Origin: an uncultured Hyphomonadaceae bacterium
Lineage (GTDB): Bacteria > Pseudomonadota > Alphaproteobacteria > Caulobacterales > Hyphomonadaceae
Length of the DNA: 64,000 nt
Direction of reading: 5' to 3'
Assembly (NCBI GenBank): GCA_938084575.1
Contig: CALKFG010000005.1
Span: 186,001 to 250,000, forward strand
Shown here: piece after piece, positions 50,853-61,318 of the stretch
Layout: every line of letters starts with the position of its first letter
How positions within the stretch are numbered: the stretch's first letter is position 1
Notes under the pieces: model-generated
Told to the model about the DNA's origin: nothing
The model's input: the letters and a program-made list of their open reading frames with translations, nothing else
The model's database searches: none
Program-made: the position numbers and the translations under genes

Positions 50853-53423
50853 ATGCAACATCTTATGTGTGGCGCATCACTGATCGCGCTGAGCAGCCTG
50901 ACTTTCACCACCGCCCAGGCGCAGGATTCGGACGGCGCGGGGGCGGAAACGCGGCGGCTTGAATCTGTCATGGTGACGGCAACCAAGCGGGCCGAAAGTG
51001 CCCAGGACATTCCCGTCGCGGTTCAGGCGATCGGCGAGCAGGAGCTTGAGGCGCTCGGTGTCAGCAATTTCACCGATTATCTCGTTCAGCTGCCAGGTGT
51101 CACGGCGGGCGGCTCCGGCCCCGGACAGAACACGATATATATCCGCGGGCTGGCGTCGACGACGCCCAATCTGACGACCGCAGGGGTTGCCGGTCTCGCG
51201 CCGAACGTGGCCTTCTATCTCGACGAGCAGCCGCTTGCCCAGCCCGGTCGAAATCTGGATGTGTATGCCGCCGACCTTGAGCGCGTCGAGGTCCTGTCGG
51301 GACCACAGGGGACCCTGTTCGGTGCGTCATCGCAGGCCGGCACCGTCCGCCTGATCACCAACAAGCCCCTGCTGGGAAGCTTCTCGGCAGGCCTGGATGC
51401 CGGCTTTTCATTCACCGATGGCGGCGAGATGAGCAACAATGTCGAAGCGATGCTGAACGTCCCGGTTTCGGATAAATTCGCCGTACGTGCGGTTGTCTTC
51501 TCCGACACCCAGGGCGGCTATATTGATAATGTTGCCGGCACGGTCGACGCGTCCCAGTCAGCGCGGTTCCGGCCCGAGGGTTTCGTGCGCGCCAATGGCC
51601 TCGCAGTCTCCAGCGTACGCGACGGCTTCCAGTCGCCGACCAGTGTGCCCGGGATCGATTATAGCGGTGTCGACTTCGTGGCGGCGAACAATAGCAATCT
51701 CGTCCGCGACGACATCAACGACACGACGTATGCAGGCTTCCGGGTCAGCGGGCTGTATGAGGTGAATTCTGACTGGTCGGTTTATGTGTCGCACATGCGC
51801 CAGAACATCGAGTCCGACGGTGTGTTCATGGCGGATCCAGAGCTCGATGATTATGAGATTCAGAGATATGCCGACGAGACGCTCGAAGACACCTTCCAGA
51901 ATACGGCCTGGACGGTTGAAGGCCGGCTCGGGGCGCTTGAGGCTGTGTACACCGGCGCGTATACGGAACGCGAAGCTGAGCAGGTGGTCGACTACACCGA
52001 TTATCTCTTCGTAGGTCAGTACCTGCCTTATTATATCTGTGACATCGGCGTGAGCTATCCGGGTGAGGCCACCGCACCGACCGGGACCTGTCAGGCGCCG
52101 AACCTGTTTGTGAACTCGACGACGGAAACCACCGTTCAGACCCATGAGCTGCGCTTCAATACGCCCGCCGAACATGCCCTGCGTGCGACCTTTGGCGGGT
52201 TCTACAGCGACCTCGAGCTGACCGAGTTCAATGATTTCGTGTATCCCGGCTCGATCCCTAATAATTTTGCGCCGAACTATCCGCTGACCAATACCACGGT
52301 CACGGGACTCGTCGGGAATGCGGCTGACGGCTATTATTCCGATCCGGGCCCCTTCCCCGAAGGAGTCATTTTCCGCAACGATATCCGCCGTACAGACAAG
52401 CAGATGGGCCTGTTTGGCGAGGCAACTTATGACCTCAGCGATCAGGTCGCGATCACGCTGGGCGGACGCTATTACGACATTGAAGTGGATCTGGAAGGCA
52501 GCGCCAATTCGTCCTTCTTCAATTTCGGGGCTGGATCCGATGCGCAGGCCTTCGGCACCAACATTTCGGCCCAGTTCGCGCCGGACAACACCGTCGGTGC
52601 CCCCGACAAGGCGGCCACTGACGGCTTTATCTACAAGGTGTCCGGCGAATACCGTCCGGTGGATGATGTCCTGCTCTATGCCACCTATTCCGAAGGGTTC
52701 AGACCAGGCCTGCTGAACCGACCGGGTGGCCGGGCCGGGCCGGGGGGATATACTGTGCCCTACGCCGTCGACACCGATGATGTGACCAATTACGAGTTGG
52801 GCTGGAAAACGGAACTGTTCGACAATACACTGCGCTTCAACGGATCCGCCTTCTTCGTGGAAATTGAAAATCTGCAGACCACGATTTTCGATCCGAGCAT
52901 CACCAACCTGTTCTTCTCGGAGAATGCTGCCAATGCGGAAATCACCGGGATTGAGGGCGATTTCACCTGGTTGCCGGCCTCGATCGATGGCCTGACGGTC
53001 GCCGGGGCGTTTTCCCTTCTGGATACCGAGATCACAGATGTCCTGATCCCGACCGGTGATGTGGTCACCGGGGGTGAGCTGGCCTTTGCCCCGTCCTATC
53101 AGGGCAATCTTCGGGTACGGTATGAATGGGATCTGGAACGCCAGATTGGTGGCTCATCCCTGCGGGCGCACATTATGCCCCAGATCATTTTCTCTGACAG
53201 CTCGGTCAGCGATATTATCGAAATTAACAAAGCCCAGCTCGACTCCTATGTCAGCTTGAACGGGTCCCTTGGGGTCTCCGCCGATCAATGGTCAGCGGAG
53301 ATGTTTGTCAGCAACCTGACCAATGAGTATGCTGAGCTCAGCAACAATTTCGGGTTTGACCGTGAGCGCGTCACCCCGATGCGTCCGCGGACGGTCGGCG
53401 TCCGGCTGTCCTTCGACTACTAG
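50853..53423 (+). CDS. TonB-dependent receptor
   Basis: Signal peptide, ESVMVTATKRAESAQDIPVAVQAIGEQELEALGVSNFTDYLVQLPGV plug; C-terminal RPRTVGVRLSFDY. Confidence 0.95.
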   Translation: MQHLMCGASLIALSSLTFTTAQAQDSDGAGAETRRLESVMVTATKRAESAQDIPVAVQAIGEQELEALGVSNFTDYLVQLPGVTAGGSGPGQNTIYIRGLASTTPNLTTAGVAGLAPNVAFYLDEQPLAQPGRNLDVYAADLERVEVLSGPQGTLFGASSQAGTVRLITNKPLLGSFSAGLDAGFSFTDGGEMSNNVEAMLNVPVSDKFAVRAVVFSDTQGGYIDNVAGTVDASQSARFRPEGFVRANGLAVSSVRDGFQSPTSVPGIDYSGVDFVAANNSNLVRDDINDTTYAGFRVSGLYEVNSDWSVYVSHMRQNIESDGVFMADPELDDYEIQRYADETLEDTFQNTAWTVEGRLGALEAVYTGAYTEREAEQVVDYTDYLFVGQYLPYYICDIGVSYPGEATAPTGTCQAPNLFVNSTTETTVQTHELRFNTPAEHALRATFGGFYSDLELTEFNDFVYPGSIPNNFAPNYPLTNTTVTGLVGNAADGYYSDPGPFPEGVIFRNDIRRTDKQMGLFGEATYDLSDQVAITLGGRYYDIEVDLEGSANSSFFNFGAGSDAQAFGTNISAQFAPDNTVGAPDKAATDGFIYKVSGEYRPVDDVLLYATYSEGFRPGLLNRPGGRAGPGGYTVPYAVDTDDVTNYELGWKTELFDNTLRFNGSAFFVEIENLQTTIFDPSITNLFFSENAANAEITGIEGDFTWLPASIDGLTVAGAFSLLDTEITDVLIPTGDVVTGGELAFAPSYQGNLRVRYEWDLERQIGGSSLRAHIMPQIIFSDSSVSDIIEINKAQLDSYVSLNGSLGVSADQWSAEMFVSNLTNEYAELSNNFGFDRERVTPMRPRTVGVRLSFDY

Positions 53424-53457
53424 GATTTTACACGCCGGGCGTTGAGCCCTAAATCAG

Positions 53458-53490
53458 ACGGCGCCGCCATGCCAGGTGGCGCCGTTTTTC
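53458..53490 (+). terminator. Rho-independent terminator after TonB-dependent receptor
   Basis: acggcgccgcc-atgcca-ggtggcgccgt-ttttc. Confidence 0.8.
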
Positions 53491-53508
53491 TTCGCAGGGC
53501 AGGCCGTG

Positions 53509-55506
53509 ATGTCAGACACAGAGAGCGAGTTTCAGGAGCAGCTCACCCACGCCCGGGGGGCCATTCAGGCCAGTCAGTTTCCGGCTGCAGCCAAGATTCT
53601 CGACGGCCTGCTTGCGGTGCGGCCAGAGCATGAGGACGCCTTGTATATGCGTGCGGTCTGTGGCCGCTATCTTAAGGATTTTGCCACCGCCGAAACATGT
53701 CTTGACCGGCTGCACCACACCGCGCCGGAATTTGGCCGCGGTTTTCAGGAGGCGGGTCACCTTTACCGGGCCCAGAACAAGTCCGCGGAGGCCCTGGCGG
53801 CCTATCTTCAGGCCACCCGCCTGAACCCGGCGCTTAGGGCCAGCTGGACCGCCCAGGCCCGTCTGCTCAGACTGCAGGGGCGCACGCAGGAGGCCCAGCA
53901 GGCCGAGGCTCAGGCCACGCGTCTGGCCCAGCTGCCAAAGCCGCTCCTGGTGGCAACCAATCACCTGCACGAAGGCCGCATTCTCAAGGCAGAGGAACTC
54001 GCGCGCGCCTTCCTGCGCAAGGTGCCACACCACGTCGAAGGCATGCGCCTTCTGGCCGAGGTCGGCGCCCGCCTCGGCGTTCTCGATGACGCCGAATTCC
54101 TGCTCGAAAGTGCCATCGACCTCGAGCCGGACAATATCCAGCTTCGGCTGGACTATATTCAGGTTCTTCGGAAGCGTCAGAAATTTGCTTTGGCGCTGGC
54201 GCAGGCGAAGGCCTTAAAAGACCGGGATCCCGGCAATCCCGTCTTCCTGTCGCATTTCGCCATTGAGAGCCTGCAGTCGGGGAATTATGAAACCGCTCTG
54301 GAGGCCTTTGAGACCGTGCTGCAGGCGTTGCCCGCGGATCCGGCTGTCCTGACATCGCGGGGTCATGCCTTGAAAACCTATGGACGTACCGAAGAGGCCG
54401 TCCGGTCCTACAGGGCGGCGTATCAGGCGCGCCCCGATCACGGGGATGCCTATTATTCCCTCGCCAATCTGAAAACTTATCGGTTTTCCGACCGTGAGCT
54501 CCGCGATATGCAGACCCAGCTTGAAAACCCGCGGCTGAGTTTTGCCTCCCGGGTGCATATCTGCTTCGCGCTGGGTAAGGCGTTCGAAGACCGCGGTGAG
54601 GTTCACGAGGCGTTTGAGCACTATGCCATGGGCAACGCCCTGAAGCAGAAGCAAACCCGCTATACCGCCGAACAGATGAGTGCGGAGTTCGAAGCCCAGA
54701 AGGCGCTATGTGACCCGGACCTGTTTGCCGCCCAGTCCGGCCGCGGAGATCCGTCCCCGGATCCCATTTTTATTGTTGGCTTACCCCGGGCCGGGTCGAC
54801 CTTGCTTGAGCAGATCCTGGCCTCCCACAGCCAGGTCGACGGGACGTTGGAATTGCCCAATGTTCTGTCACTGGCGCATCGGCTGCGGGGGCGCCAATTG
54901 CTGACGGACAGGCACCATTATCCCCGTGTTTTGCGGGAATTAGACAGCGAAGCTTTGTCCGGACTGGGGCGGGACTATATCGACAATACCCGCCTTCACC
55001 GCAAGGGTGCGCCGTTCTTCACCGACAAAATGCCGAATAATTTCAGGCATATAGGATTGATTCACCTCATGCTTCCCCGGGCAAAAATCATTGATGCGCG
55101 GCGCGACCCGATGGATTGCTGCTGGTCCGGCTTCAAGCAGCTTTTTGCCGAGGGTCAGGAATTCACCTATAGCCTCAGTGATATTGGCGCGTATTACCGG
55201 GGCTATGTCGACCTGATGGCGCACTGGCATCGGGTGCTGCCCGCGGGCCGTATTCTGCAAGTCGATCATGACCGGGTGATTGACGATGTTGAGGGCGAAG
55301 TGCGCCGCATATTGGACTATTGCGATCTGCCTTTCGAGCCGGCCTGTGTCGCTTTTCACAAGACGGAGCGGGCTGTCCGCACCGCCAGTTCAGAGCAGGT
55401 CCGACAGCCGATCAACCGCGCAGGGCAGGGTCAGTGGCGTCCCTTCGCGCCCTATCTGGGCCCTCTGAAGGCGGCCCTCGGCCCGGATTTGCTGCCGGAA
55501 GGCTGA
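53509..55506 (+). CDS. TPR-repeat sulfotransferase family protein
   Basis: TPR-like repeats; PAPS-binding motif PIFIVGLPRAGSTLLEQILASHSQVDGTLELPNV. Start placed after the terminator hairpin. Confidence 0.88.
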   Translation: MSDTESEFQEQLTHARGAIQASQFPAAAKILDGLLAVRPEHEDALYMRAVCGRYLKDFATAETCLDRLHHTAPEFGRGFQEAGHLYRAQNKSAEALAAYLQATRLNPALRASWTAQARLLRLQGRTQEAQQAEAQATRLAQLPKPLLVATNHLHEGRILKAEELARAFLRKVPHHVEGMRLLAEVGARLGVLDDAEFLLESAIDLEPDNIQLRLDYIQVLRKRQKFALALAQAKALKDRDPGNPVFLSHFAIESLQSGNYETALEAFETVLQALPADPAVLTSRGHALKTYGRTEEAVRSYRAAYQARPDHGDAYYSLANLKTYRFSDRELRDMQTQLENPRLSFASRVHICFALGKAFEDRGEVHEAFEHYAMGNALKQKQTRYTAEQMSAEFEAQKALCDPDLFAAQSGRGDPSPDPIFIVGLPRAGSTLLEQILASHSQVDGTLELPNVLSLAHRLRGRQLLTDRHHYPRVLRELDSEALSGLGRDYIDNTRLHRKGAPFFTDKMPNNFRHIGLIHLMLPRAKIIDARRDPMDCCWSGFKQLFAEGQEFTYSLSDIGAYYRGYVDLMAHWHRVLPAGRILQVDHDRVIDDVEGEVRRILDYCDLPFEPACVAFHKTERAVRTASSEQVRQPINRAGQGQWRPFAPYLGPLKAALGPDLLPEG

Positions 55507-55590
55507 AAAAATAGCCTGGTGATGTGCCGGAATGCGATCAGATGTAGGCCAGCTATAGGAAACACGCCGATTGGGCTTATCTACCGCGCC

Positions 55591-57039
55591 ATGGCGTATT
55601 ACATTGACCGAAATTGGATCTGGGCAGCTGGCCGGGGCGGGCTGATGGCGCTGTTGCTGGCCGCGTGCACAACGCCGCCGCCGCTGCCGGCAGACCCGGT
55701 CTTGCCAGAATTCCCGGAGGCCTTCAGCGATGGCGACATGACCGTCGCACTGCCGGTGTCCTGGTGGGGGCAATTCGACGACCCGGTGCTCGACGAGCTT
55801 GTGACCGGGACCCTGTCGAACAACCGGAACCTGGTCGAGGCCCGCGCCAATCTCGAGGCCTCCGAGGCCCTGTTACGGCGGGCCCGGCTGAATGGAAACG
55901 TCCTGACCTTATCCTCGGCCGGGCTGTCGGTCAGCGAGTCGTTCGGCGCCGGGTCTGATGTCAGCCTCACAGGGTCAGCCGGTCTGGGCGCCAGCTGGGA
56001 GTGGGATGCATTTGACCGGCTTGCGCTGGCGGCTGAAAGTGCAGCCTTTGGGGTTGAGGTCACGCGCCAGCTGAAGCGGGACATTGCGGTGATAGTGGTC
56101 AGCGAAACCGCTGAGGCTTATCTTGATCTGCGCGGTGCCCAGATACGTCTCGGCGTGGCCGAACGGAATGCCAGCCTTCAAAGGCAGGGCGTTGATTTAT
56201 TGGAAGAACTCTTCCGGAACGGGCGATCCACCCAGCTCGATCTCGATCGTGCCATGGCCCAGTACCAGACCACTCTGGCAAGCCTGCCGACGTTTCAGGC
56301 GACCATCGATGTCTCGCTTGCCCGTATCGCCGCTCTGGGCGCACTGGATCAGACCATGCAGCGCAGCCTGCGCCAGCGGCTTTTGGAGCAGCCCCGTCCA
56401 ATTCCTGAACTCGGGGGCGCGCTGATCACGGGTGTGCCGGAGGATATTCTGCGGCGGCGGCCGGATATCCGGCAGGCGGAAGCCAGAATTGGCCAGCAGC
56501 TCGCCCTCAGCCGGGAGGCACGGGCCCGCCTGTTTCCCAGGGTGACCTTGTCGGCAGACGTGTTGTCGTCCTTTGCCGATGGCCGGGCTCTGTCCGACAG
56601 TGTCGGCCTGCGCCTCGGGCCCCTCCTGCGCTGGGACGGCCCCAATCTCGATCGTGTTGCCGCCGACATTGATTTTGCCGACGCCCGCGCCGTGGCGGCC
56701 GTGGCGGCTTATGAGCAGACGATCTATGAGGCTTTGCGGGATGTTGAGATCGCGCTGTCACGCTATCGCCAGGAGCAAAACCGGCGCGAAAACCTTATTC
56801 TGGCGGCGAAATCGGCGGAGCGGGCCCTCGACCTGGCACGGTTCCGTTTTGAAGAAGGGGTCGACGACTATCTGGACGTGATTGACGCGCAGCGTACCTT
56901 ACTTGATGCACAGGACCGTCTGGAAGCCAGTCGCCTTCAGGCGGCCCGGACGGCCGTTGCGGTTTATCGTGCCCTCGGTGGCATGTGGACGGATGAAGAC
57001 TTGAACGGGCTGTCCAGCAGCCAGGGGAAGACAGGATGA
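55591..57039 (+). CDS. NodT/TolC-family outer membrane efflux lipoprotein
   Basis: LMALLLAACTTPPPLPADPVLPEFP; SWWGQFDDPVLDELVTGTLSNNRNLVEARANLEASEALLRRA; VPEDILRRRPDIRQAEARI. Confidence 0.92.
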   Translation: MAYYIDRNWIWAAGRGGLMALLLAACTTPPPLPADPVLPEFPEAFSDGDMTVALPVSWWGQFDDPVLDELVTGTLSNNRNLVEARANLEASEALLRRARLNGNVLTLSSAGLSVSESFGAGSDVSLTGSAGLGASWEWDAFDRLALAAESAAFGVEVTRQLKRDIAVIVVSETAEAYLDLRGAQIRLGVAERNASLQRQGVDLLEELFRNGRSTQLDLDRAMAQYQTTLASLPTFQATIDVSLARIAALGALDQTMQRSLRQRLLEQPRPIPELGGALITGVPEDILRRRPDIRQAEARIGQQLALSREARARLFPRVTLSADVLSSFADGRALSDSVGLRLGPLLRWDGPNLDRVAADIDFADARAVAAVAAYEQTIYEALRDVEIALSRYRQEQNRRENLILAAKSAERALDLARFRFEEGVDDYLDVIDAQRTLLDAQDRLEASRLQAARTAVAVYRALGGMWTDEDLNGLSSSQGKTG

Positions 57040-58118
57040 TCTGGCGGGTTTTTTCACTCTTTATGGCCGCGCTTCTGGGCTTGTCTGCCGCAGCCGTCGC
57101 GCAGGGGCGCGGGCCGGCCAGCGTGTTCGTAACGCAAGCAGATGAACGGCCCTTTTCCAACCGGATCGAGGCGCTGGGGACCCTGCAGGCAAATGAGCGG
57201 GTCGATCTGACTTTAAACGCCTCCGACCGGATCACGGCGATCTATTTCGAGGATGGCCAGAGGGTCAAGGCCGGTCAGACGCTGCTGTCGCTCGCACAGG
57301 GCGAACAACTGGCTCTGGTGGAAGCTTCGGAAGCGGAGCTGGAAGAGGCTCGCCGTCAGCTCGAACGGGTCGGGCGGCTGAGCGAACGCCAGGCCGTGTC
57401 GGTGTCTGAGCTGGACCAGGCACAACGCAACATGGATCGTGCCAGCGCCAATTTGCGCGCGGTGCAGTCGCGGCAGCGGGACCGTATCCTGGTCGCGCCG
57501 TTTGATGGCGTGCTGGGATTCCGGCAGGTCAGTGTCGGCACTTATCTTCGTCCGGGCGATATCGTCGCAACCCTGATCGATGACAGCCGGATGCGTATGG
57601 ATTTCTCGGTGCCTTCTGTCTTGCTGCAAGCTGTGCGTCCGGGCACGCGCATCCTCACCGAAACCGATGCGCTGTCGGGGCAGGTGTTTGAAGGCGCGGT
57701 GGCCACGGTCAATAATGTGATTGATCCGGTGACACGGGCGGTCCGGGTTCGGGCGATCCTGCCGAACGAGACCGGCGATCTGCGGCCGGGAATGTTCATG
57801 AAAGTGACGGTTCAGGCGTCGGAGCGGACGGTTCTGGCGATCCCGGAACAGGCCCTCGAATCTGTTGGTGCGGATACATTCGTTTACAGGGTGGTGACCG
57901 AGAATGGCGCGGCCATTGCGCGCCGAACCCGGATCCGGCTGGGCGCGCGTCACGACGGCTATGTTGAAGTCGTGGACGGGCTGAGCCGGGGTGAAACCAT
58001 CATCCTTGAAGGCCTCATTCGCGTCCGGGAAGGCGCGCGGGTCGTCGTGCGCAGTCCAAGCCTGCTGCAGCCGGGCGCCGATGCTGCCCGGGCCGGCCCT
58101 GCGGGCGCCGGACGGTAG
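57036..58118 (+). CDS. RND efflux periplasmic adaptor
   Basis: RIEALGTLQANERVDLTLNASDRITAIYFEDGQRVKAGQTLLSLAQGEQLALVEASEAELEEARRQLERVGRL; overlaps the preceding gene by 4 nt. Confidence 0.93.
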   Translation: MIWRVFSLFMAALLGLSAAAVAQGRGPASVFVTQADERPFSNRIEALGTLQANERVDLTLNASDRITAIYFEDGQRVKAGQTLLSLAQGEQLALVEASEAELEEARRQLERVGRLSERQAVSVSELDQAQRNMDRASANLRAVQSRQRDRILVAPFDGVLGFRQVSVGTYLRPGDIVATLIDDSRMRMDFSVPSVLLQAVRPGTRILTETDALSGQVFEGAVATVNNVIDPVTRAVRVRAILPNETGDLRPGMFMKVTVQASERTVLAIPEQALESVGADTFVYRVVTENGAAIARRTRIRLGARHDGYVEVVDGLSRGETIILEGLIRVREGARVVVRSPSLLQPGADAARAGPAGAGR

Positions 58119-58120
58119 TT

Positions 58121-61100
58121 ATGCTGATTTCGGATATCTCCGTGAAGCGCCCTGTTTTTGCGTCAGTGATTGCCCTGGTTCTGCTGATCTTTGGCCTGGT
58201 ATCTTATGACCGGCTGTCGCTGCGCGAATATCCTGACATTGATGCGCCGATCGTCTCCATCAGCACCAATTATCCCGGGGCCTCGGCCAGTGTTGTGGAA
58301 ACCCGCATCACCCAGGTGATTGAGGACCGCATTGCGGGGGTTGAGGGGATCCGGTCGATCAATTCAAGCTCCAGCGACGGACGCTCCCGGATTACCATCG
58401 AATTCTTTTCTGATTCCGACATTGAGGCGGCGGCGAATGATGTCCGCGACCGAATATCCGGGGTTCTGAGAAACCTGCCTGAGGAGGCCAATCCGCCCGA
58501 GGTTGAAAAAGCAGATGCCAATGATGACGTCATTCTCTGGGTCAATCTGGCATCGGATGAACTGAGCACGCCAGAGCTTTCGGATTATGCGGAGCGGTAT
58601 CTTGTCGACCGTTTTTCCGCGCTTGACGGGGTCGCGAGGGTTCGTGTCGGGGGCGCGCGAAACTTTGCTTTGCGGATCTGGCTCGACCGGCGGTCTCTGG
58701 CCGCGCGAAATCTCACGGTCACAGATGTCGAACGGGCCCTGCGATCAGAGAATATTGAAGCGCCGGCCGGCAGTCTGGAATCCGGCCAGCGGACCTATAC
58801 AATGCGGATTGACCGGGCCTTCCGGACGCCGGAGGATTTCGCCAGCCTGGTAATCGCCGAGGGCGACGGGGGCTATCTGGTGCGCCTCGGCGACGTTGCC
58901 CGGGTCGAGCGCGGCACAGAGGAAGATCGCAATGTTTTTCGCGGCAATGGCGTGCCCATGGTCGGGCTGGGCGTGGTCAAGCAGTCGACGGCCAATACGG
59001 TTGAAGTGGCGCAGGCCGTTCGTGATCTTGCTGACCGGCTGAACAAGACGTTTCCCGACGGCATTTACCTGGCGCGGTCCTTTGACAGCTCGGTCTTCAT
59101 CGCCGCCTCGGTTCGGGAAGTCTATGTCACGCTGAGCATTGCGGTGGCGCTTGTTACACTGGTGATTTTCTGTTTTCTCGGCAGCCTGAGAGCGACACTG
59201 ATCCCTGCGGTCACGGTTCCGGTATCAATCACCGCGACATTCATCGTCATTTACGCCCTTGGCCTGTCGGTGAACCTGCTGACGCTTCTGGCTCTGGTGC
59301 TGGCGATTGGTCTGGTGGTGGATGACGCGATTGTCGTCCTGGAAAATGTGTCGCGCCGGATGGATGAAGAGGGAGAGACCCCCCTTGTCGCGGCCTATCG
59401 CGGGACCCGGCAGGTCGGATTTGCCGTGATTGCCACAACCCTGGTTCTGATCTCTGTCTTCATTCCCATTACCTTTATGCGCGGTGATGTCGGCCGTCTT
59501 TTCACGGAGTTTGCACTGACCATGGCGGCGGCTGTCGGGTTTTCCAGCCTGCTTGCGCTGACCTTGACGCCGATGATGGCCTCCAAGCTTCTGAAAAAAC
59601 GCCAGGAACACTCGCTGATTTCGATTCTGCCGCGCCTCGTCGATACGGCCTTTCGGGGCCTTCGTGCGGCCTATGGCTGGCTGCTGGGGCATCTGATCCC
59701 ACGCCCCCTGCTGGTTGGTCTGGCCCTGATTGGCCTGTTCGCCGGCTCGTGGGAACTCAGTTCGCGTATCGAGCAGGAATATGTCCCGCGTGAGGACCGG
59801 GGAGGCTTTTTCGTTGGCATAAGGGGCCCCGAAGGCGCATCGTTCGAATATATGACCAAATATCTCGACGAGGCGGAACGCCGTTTGCTGCCCTATGTCG
59901 ATTCCGGAGAGGTCCAGCGTCTGCTGATCCGGGCGCCGGGCTTTGGCAGCAACGCCTTCAATCAGGCGTTCGTCATTGTTGTTCTCGCCGACTGGGATGC
60001 GCGGCGGGATGCAGATACGATTATTTCTGAGGTCAATCAGAAATTTTCGGATTTGCCTGGGATCCGTGCCTTCGCATCGATGCGACAGGGGCTGGGCGGC
60101 GGCACCGGAAAGCCCGTCCAGTTTGTTCTGGGGGGACCCAGTTTCGATCTCCTGACTCAATGGCGCGACACTCTGGTCGCCCAGCTCGAGGCTGAAGATA
60201 TCGGGCTGATCGATATTGACTGGGACTATAAGGAAACCCAGCCACAGTTCCGTGTAAAGGTTGACTATGACCGGGCTGCAGACCTGGGCGTCACCGTCGC
60301 GGAGATCGGCGCCACGCTGCAAACCATGCTCGGTTCTCGGCGGGTCACGACATACATTGATGGCGGTGAGGAATATGACGTGATTCTTGAGGGCACCCGC
60401 TCGGAACAGAATACCCCGAATGACGTTCAGAATATTTATGTCCGGTCGGCGAGAACGGGACAACTCATCCCTCTGTCGAACCTGATTTCAATCGAGGCCC
60501 GGGCTGACAGTCCCCGCCTGAATCGCTACAATCGGGTCCGGGCGATCACCCTCGAAGCCGGGCTCGCGCCCGGGGCGTCGCTGGGAACGGTTCTTGAGGA
60601 CATGCAGCGGGTTGCGCGAGAAGTCCTCCCGGCCGAGGCCAGCATCGACTTTAAGGGACAGTCTCTGGACTACCAGATTTCAGGCAATTCAATTGTGTTT
60701 GTATTTGCCACCGGGCTGATCATTGTCTTCCTGGTGCTGGCGGCGCAATTTGAAAGTTATCGTCACCCCGTGATTATCATGCTGTGTGTGCCGGCAACAT
60801 TGGCCGGCGGCTTGTTGGGCCTTTGGCTGACCGGCAACACGCTCAACATCTATACTCAGATCGGCTTGATCATGCTGGTGGGCCTGTCGGCGAAGAATGG
60901 CATTCTGATCGTTGAATTTGCCAATCAGCTGCGGGATGAGGGGCTGGGTTTTGAAGCGGCACTGAAGACGGCTGCGCTGGCAAGATTCAGACCGATCATC
61001 ATGACCGGGCTGACCACGGCGGCCGGGGCGCTGCCGCTGATCCTGTCCAGCGGCGCCGGCGCGGAGACCCGGGCTGCTATTGGCGTCGTCATCTTTTACG

Positions 61101-61258
61101 GCGCAATCGCCGCGGTTCTGGTCACGGTTCTGTTTGTGCCGACCGCCTATGCTTTGATCGCCCGGGGGTCAGGCTCACCAAACGATGTCGCGAAGCGCCT
61201 GGCATTACAGGGCGAGGACAGTTCCGATAAGCTGGCACACCGAACGCCCGCAGAATAG
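58121..61258 (+). CDS. RND efflux transporter permease
   Basis: MLISDISVKRPVFASVIALVLLIFGLVSYDRLSLREYPDIDAPIVSISTNYPGASASVVETRITQVIEDRIAGVEGI; LAIGLVVDDAIVVLENVSRRMDEG-like segment. Confidence 0.95.
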   Translation: MLISDISVKRPVFASVIALVLLIFGLVSYDRLSLREYPDIDAPIVSISTNYPGASASVVETRITQVIEDRIAGVEGIRSINSSSSDGRSRITIEFFSDSDIEAAANDVRDRISGVLRNLPEEANPPEVEKADANDDVILWVNLASDELSTPELSDYAERYLVDRFSALDGVARVRVGGARNFALRIWLDRRSLAARNLTVTDVERALRSENIEAPAGSLESGQRTYTMRIDRAFRTPEDFASLVIAEGDGGYLVRLGDVARVERGTEEDRNVFRGNGVPMVGLGVVKQSTANTVEVAQAVRDLADRLNKTFPDGIYLARSFDSSVFIAASVREVYVTLSIAVALVTLVIFCFLGSLRATLIPAVTVPVSITATFIVIYALGLSVNLLTLLALVLAIGLVVDDAIVVLENVSRRMDEEGETPLVAAYRGTRQVGFAVIATTLVLISVFIPITFMRGDVGRLFTEFALTMAAAVGFSSLLALTLTPMMASKLLKKRQEHSLISILPRLVDTAFRGLRAAYGWLLGHLIPRPLLVGLALIGLFAGSWELSSRIEQEYVPREDRGGFFVGIRGPEGASFEYMTKYLDEAERRLLPYVDSGEVQRLLIRAPGFGSNAFNQAFVIVVLADWDARRDADTIISEVNQKFSDLPGIRAFASMRQGLGGGTGKPVQFVLGGPSFDLLTQWRDTLVAQLEAEDIGLIDIDWDYKETQPQFRVKVDYDRAADLGVTVAEIGATLQTMLGSRRVTTYIDGGEEYDVILEGTRSEQNTPNDVQNIYVRSARTGQLIPLSNLISIEARADSPRLNRYNRVRAITLEAGLAPGASLGTVLEDMQRVAREVLPAEASIDFKGQSLDYQISGNSIVFVFATGLIIVFLVLAAQFESYRHPVIIMLCVPATLAGGLLGLWLTGNTLNIYTQIGLIMLVGLSAKNGILIVEFANQLRDEGLGFEAALKTAALARFRPIIMTGLTTAAGALPLILSSGAGAETRAAIGVVIFYGAIAAVLVTVLFVPTAYALIARGSGSPNDVAKRLALQGEDSSDKLAHRTPAE

Positions 61259-61318
61259 TTGATTCTCTGGCACCTCCCCCCTTAAACTGCGTGCAGGTGG
61301 GGGTGATGGAGATTGAAC

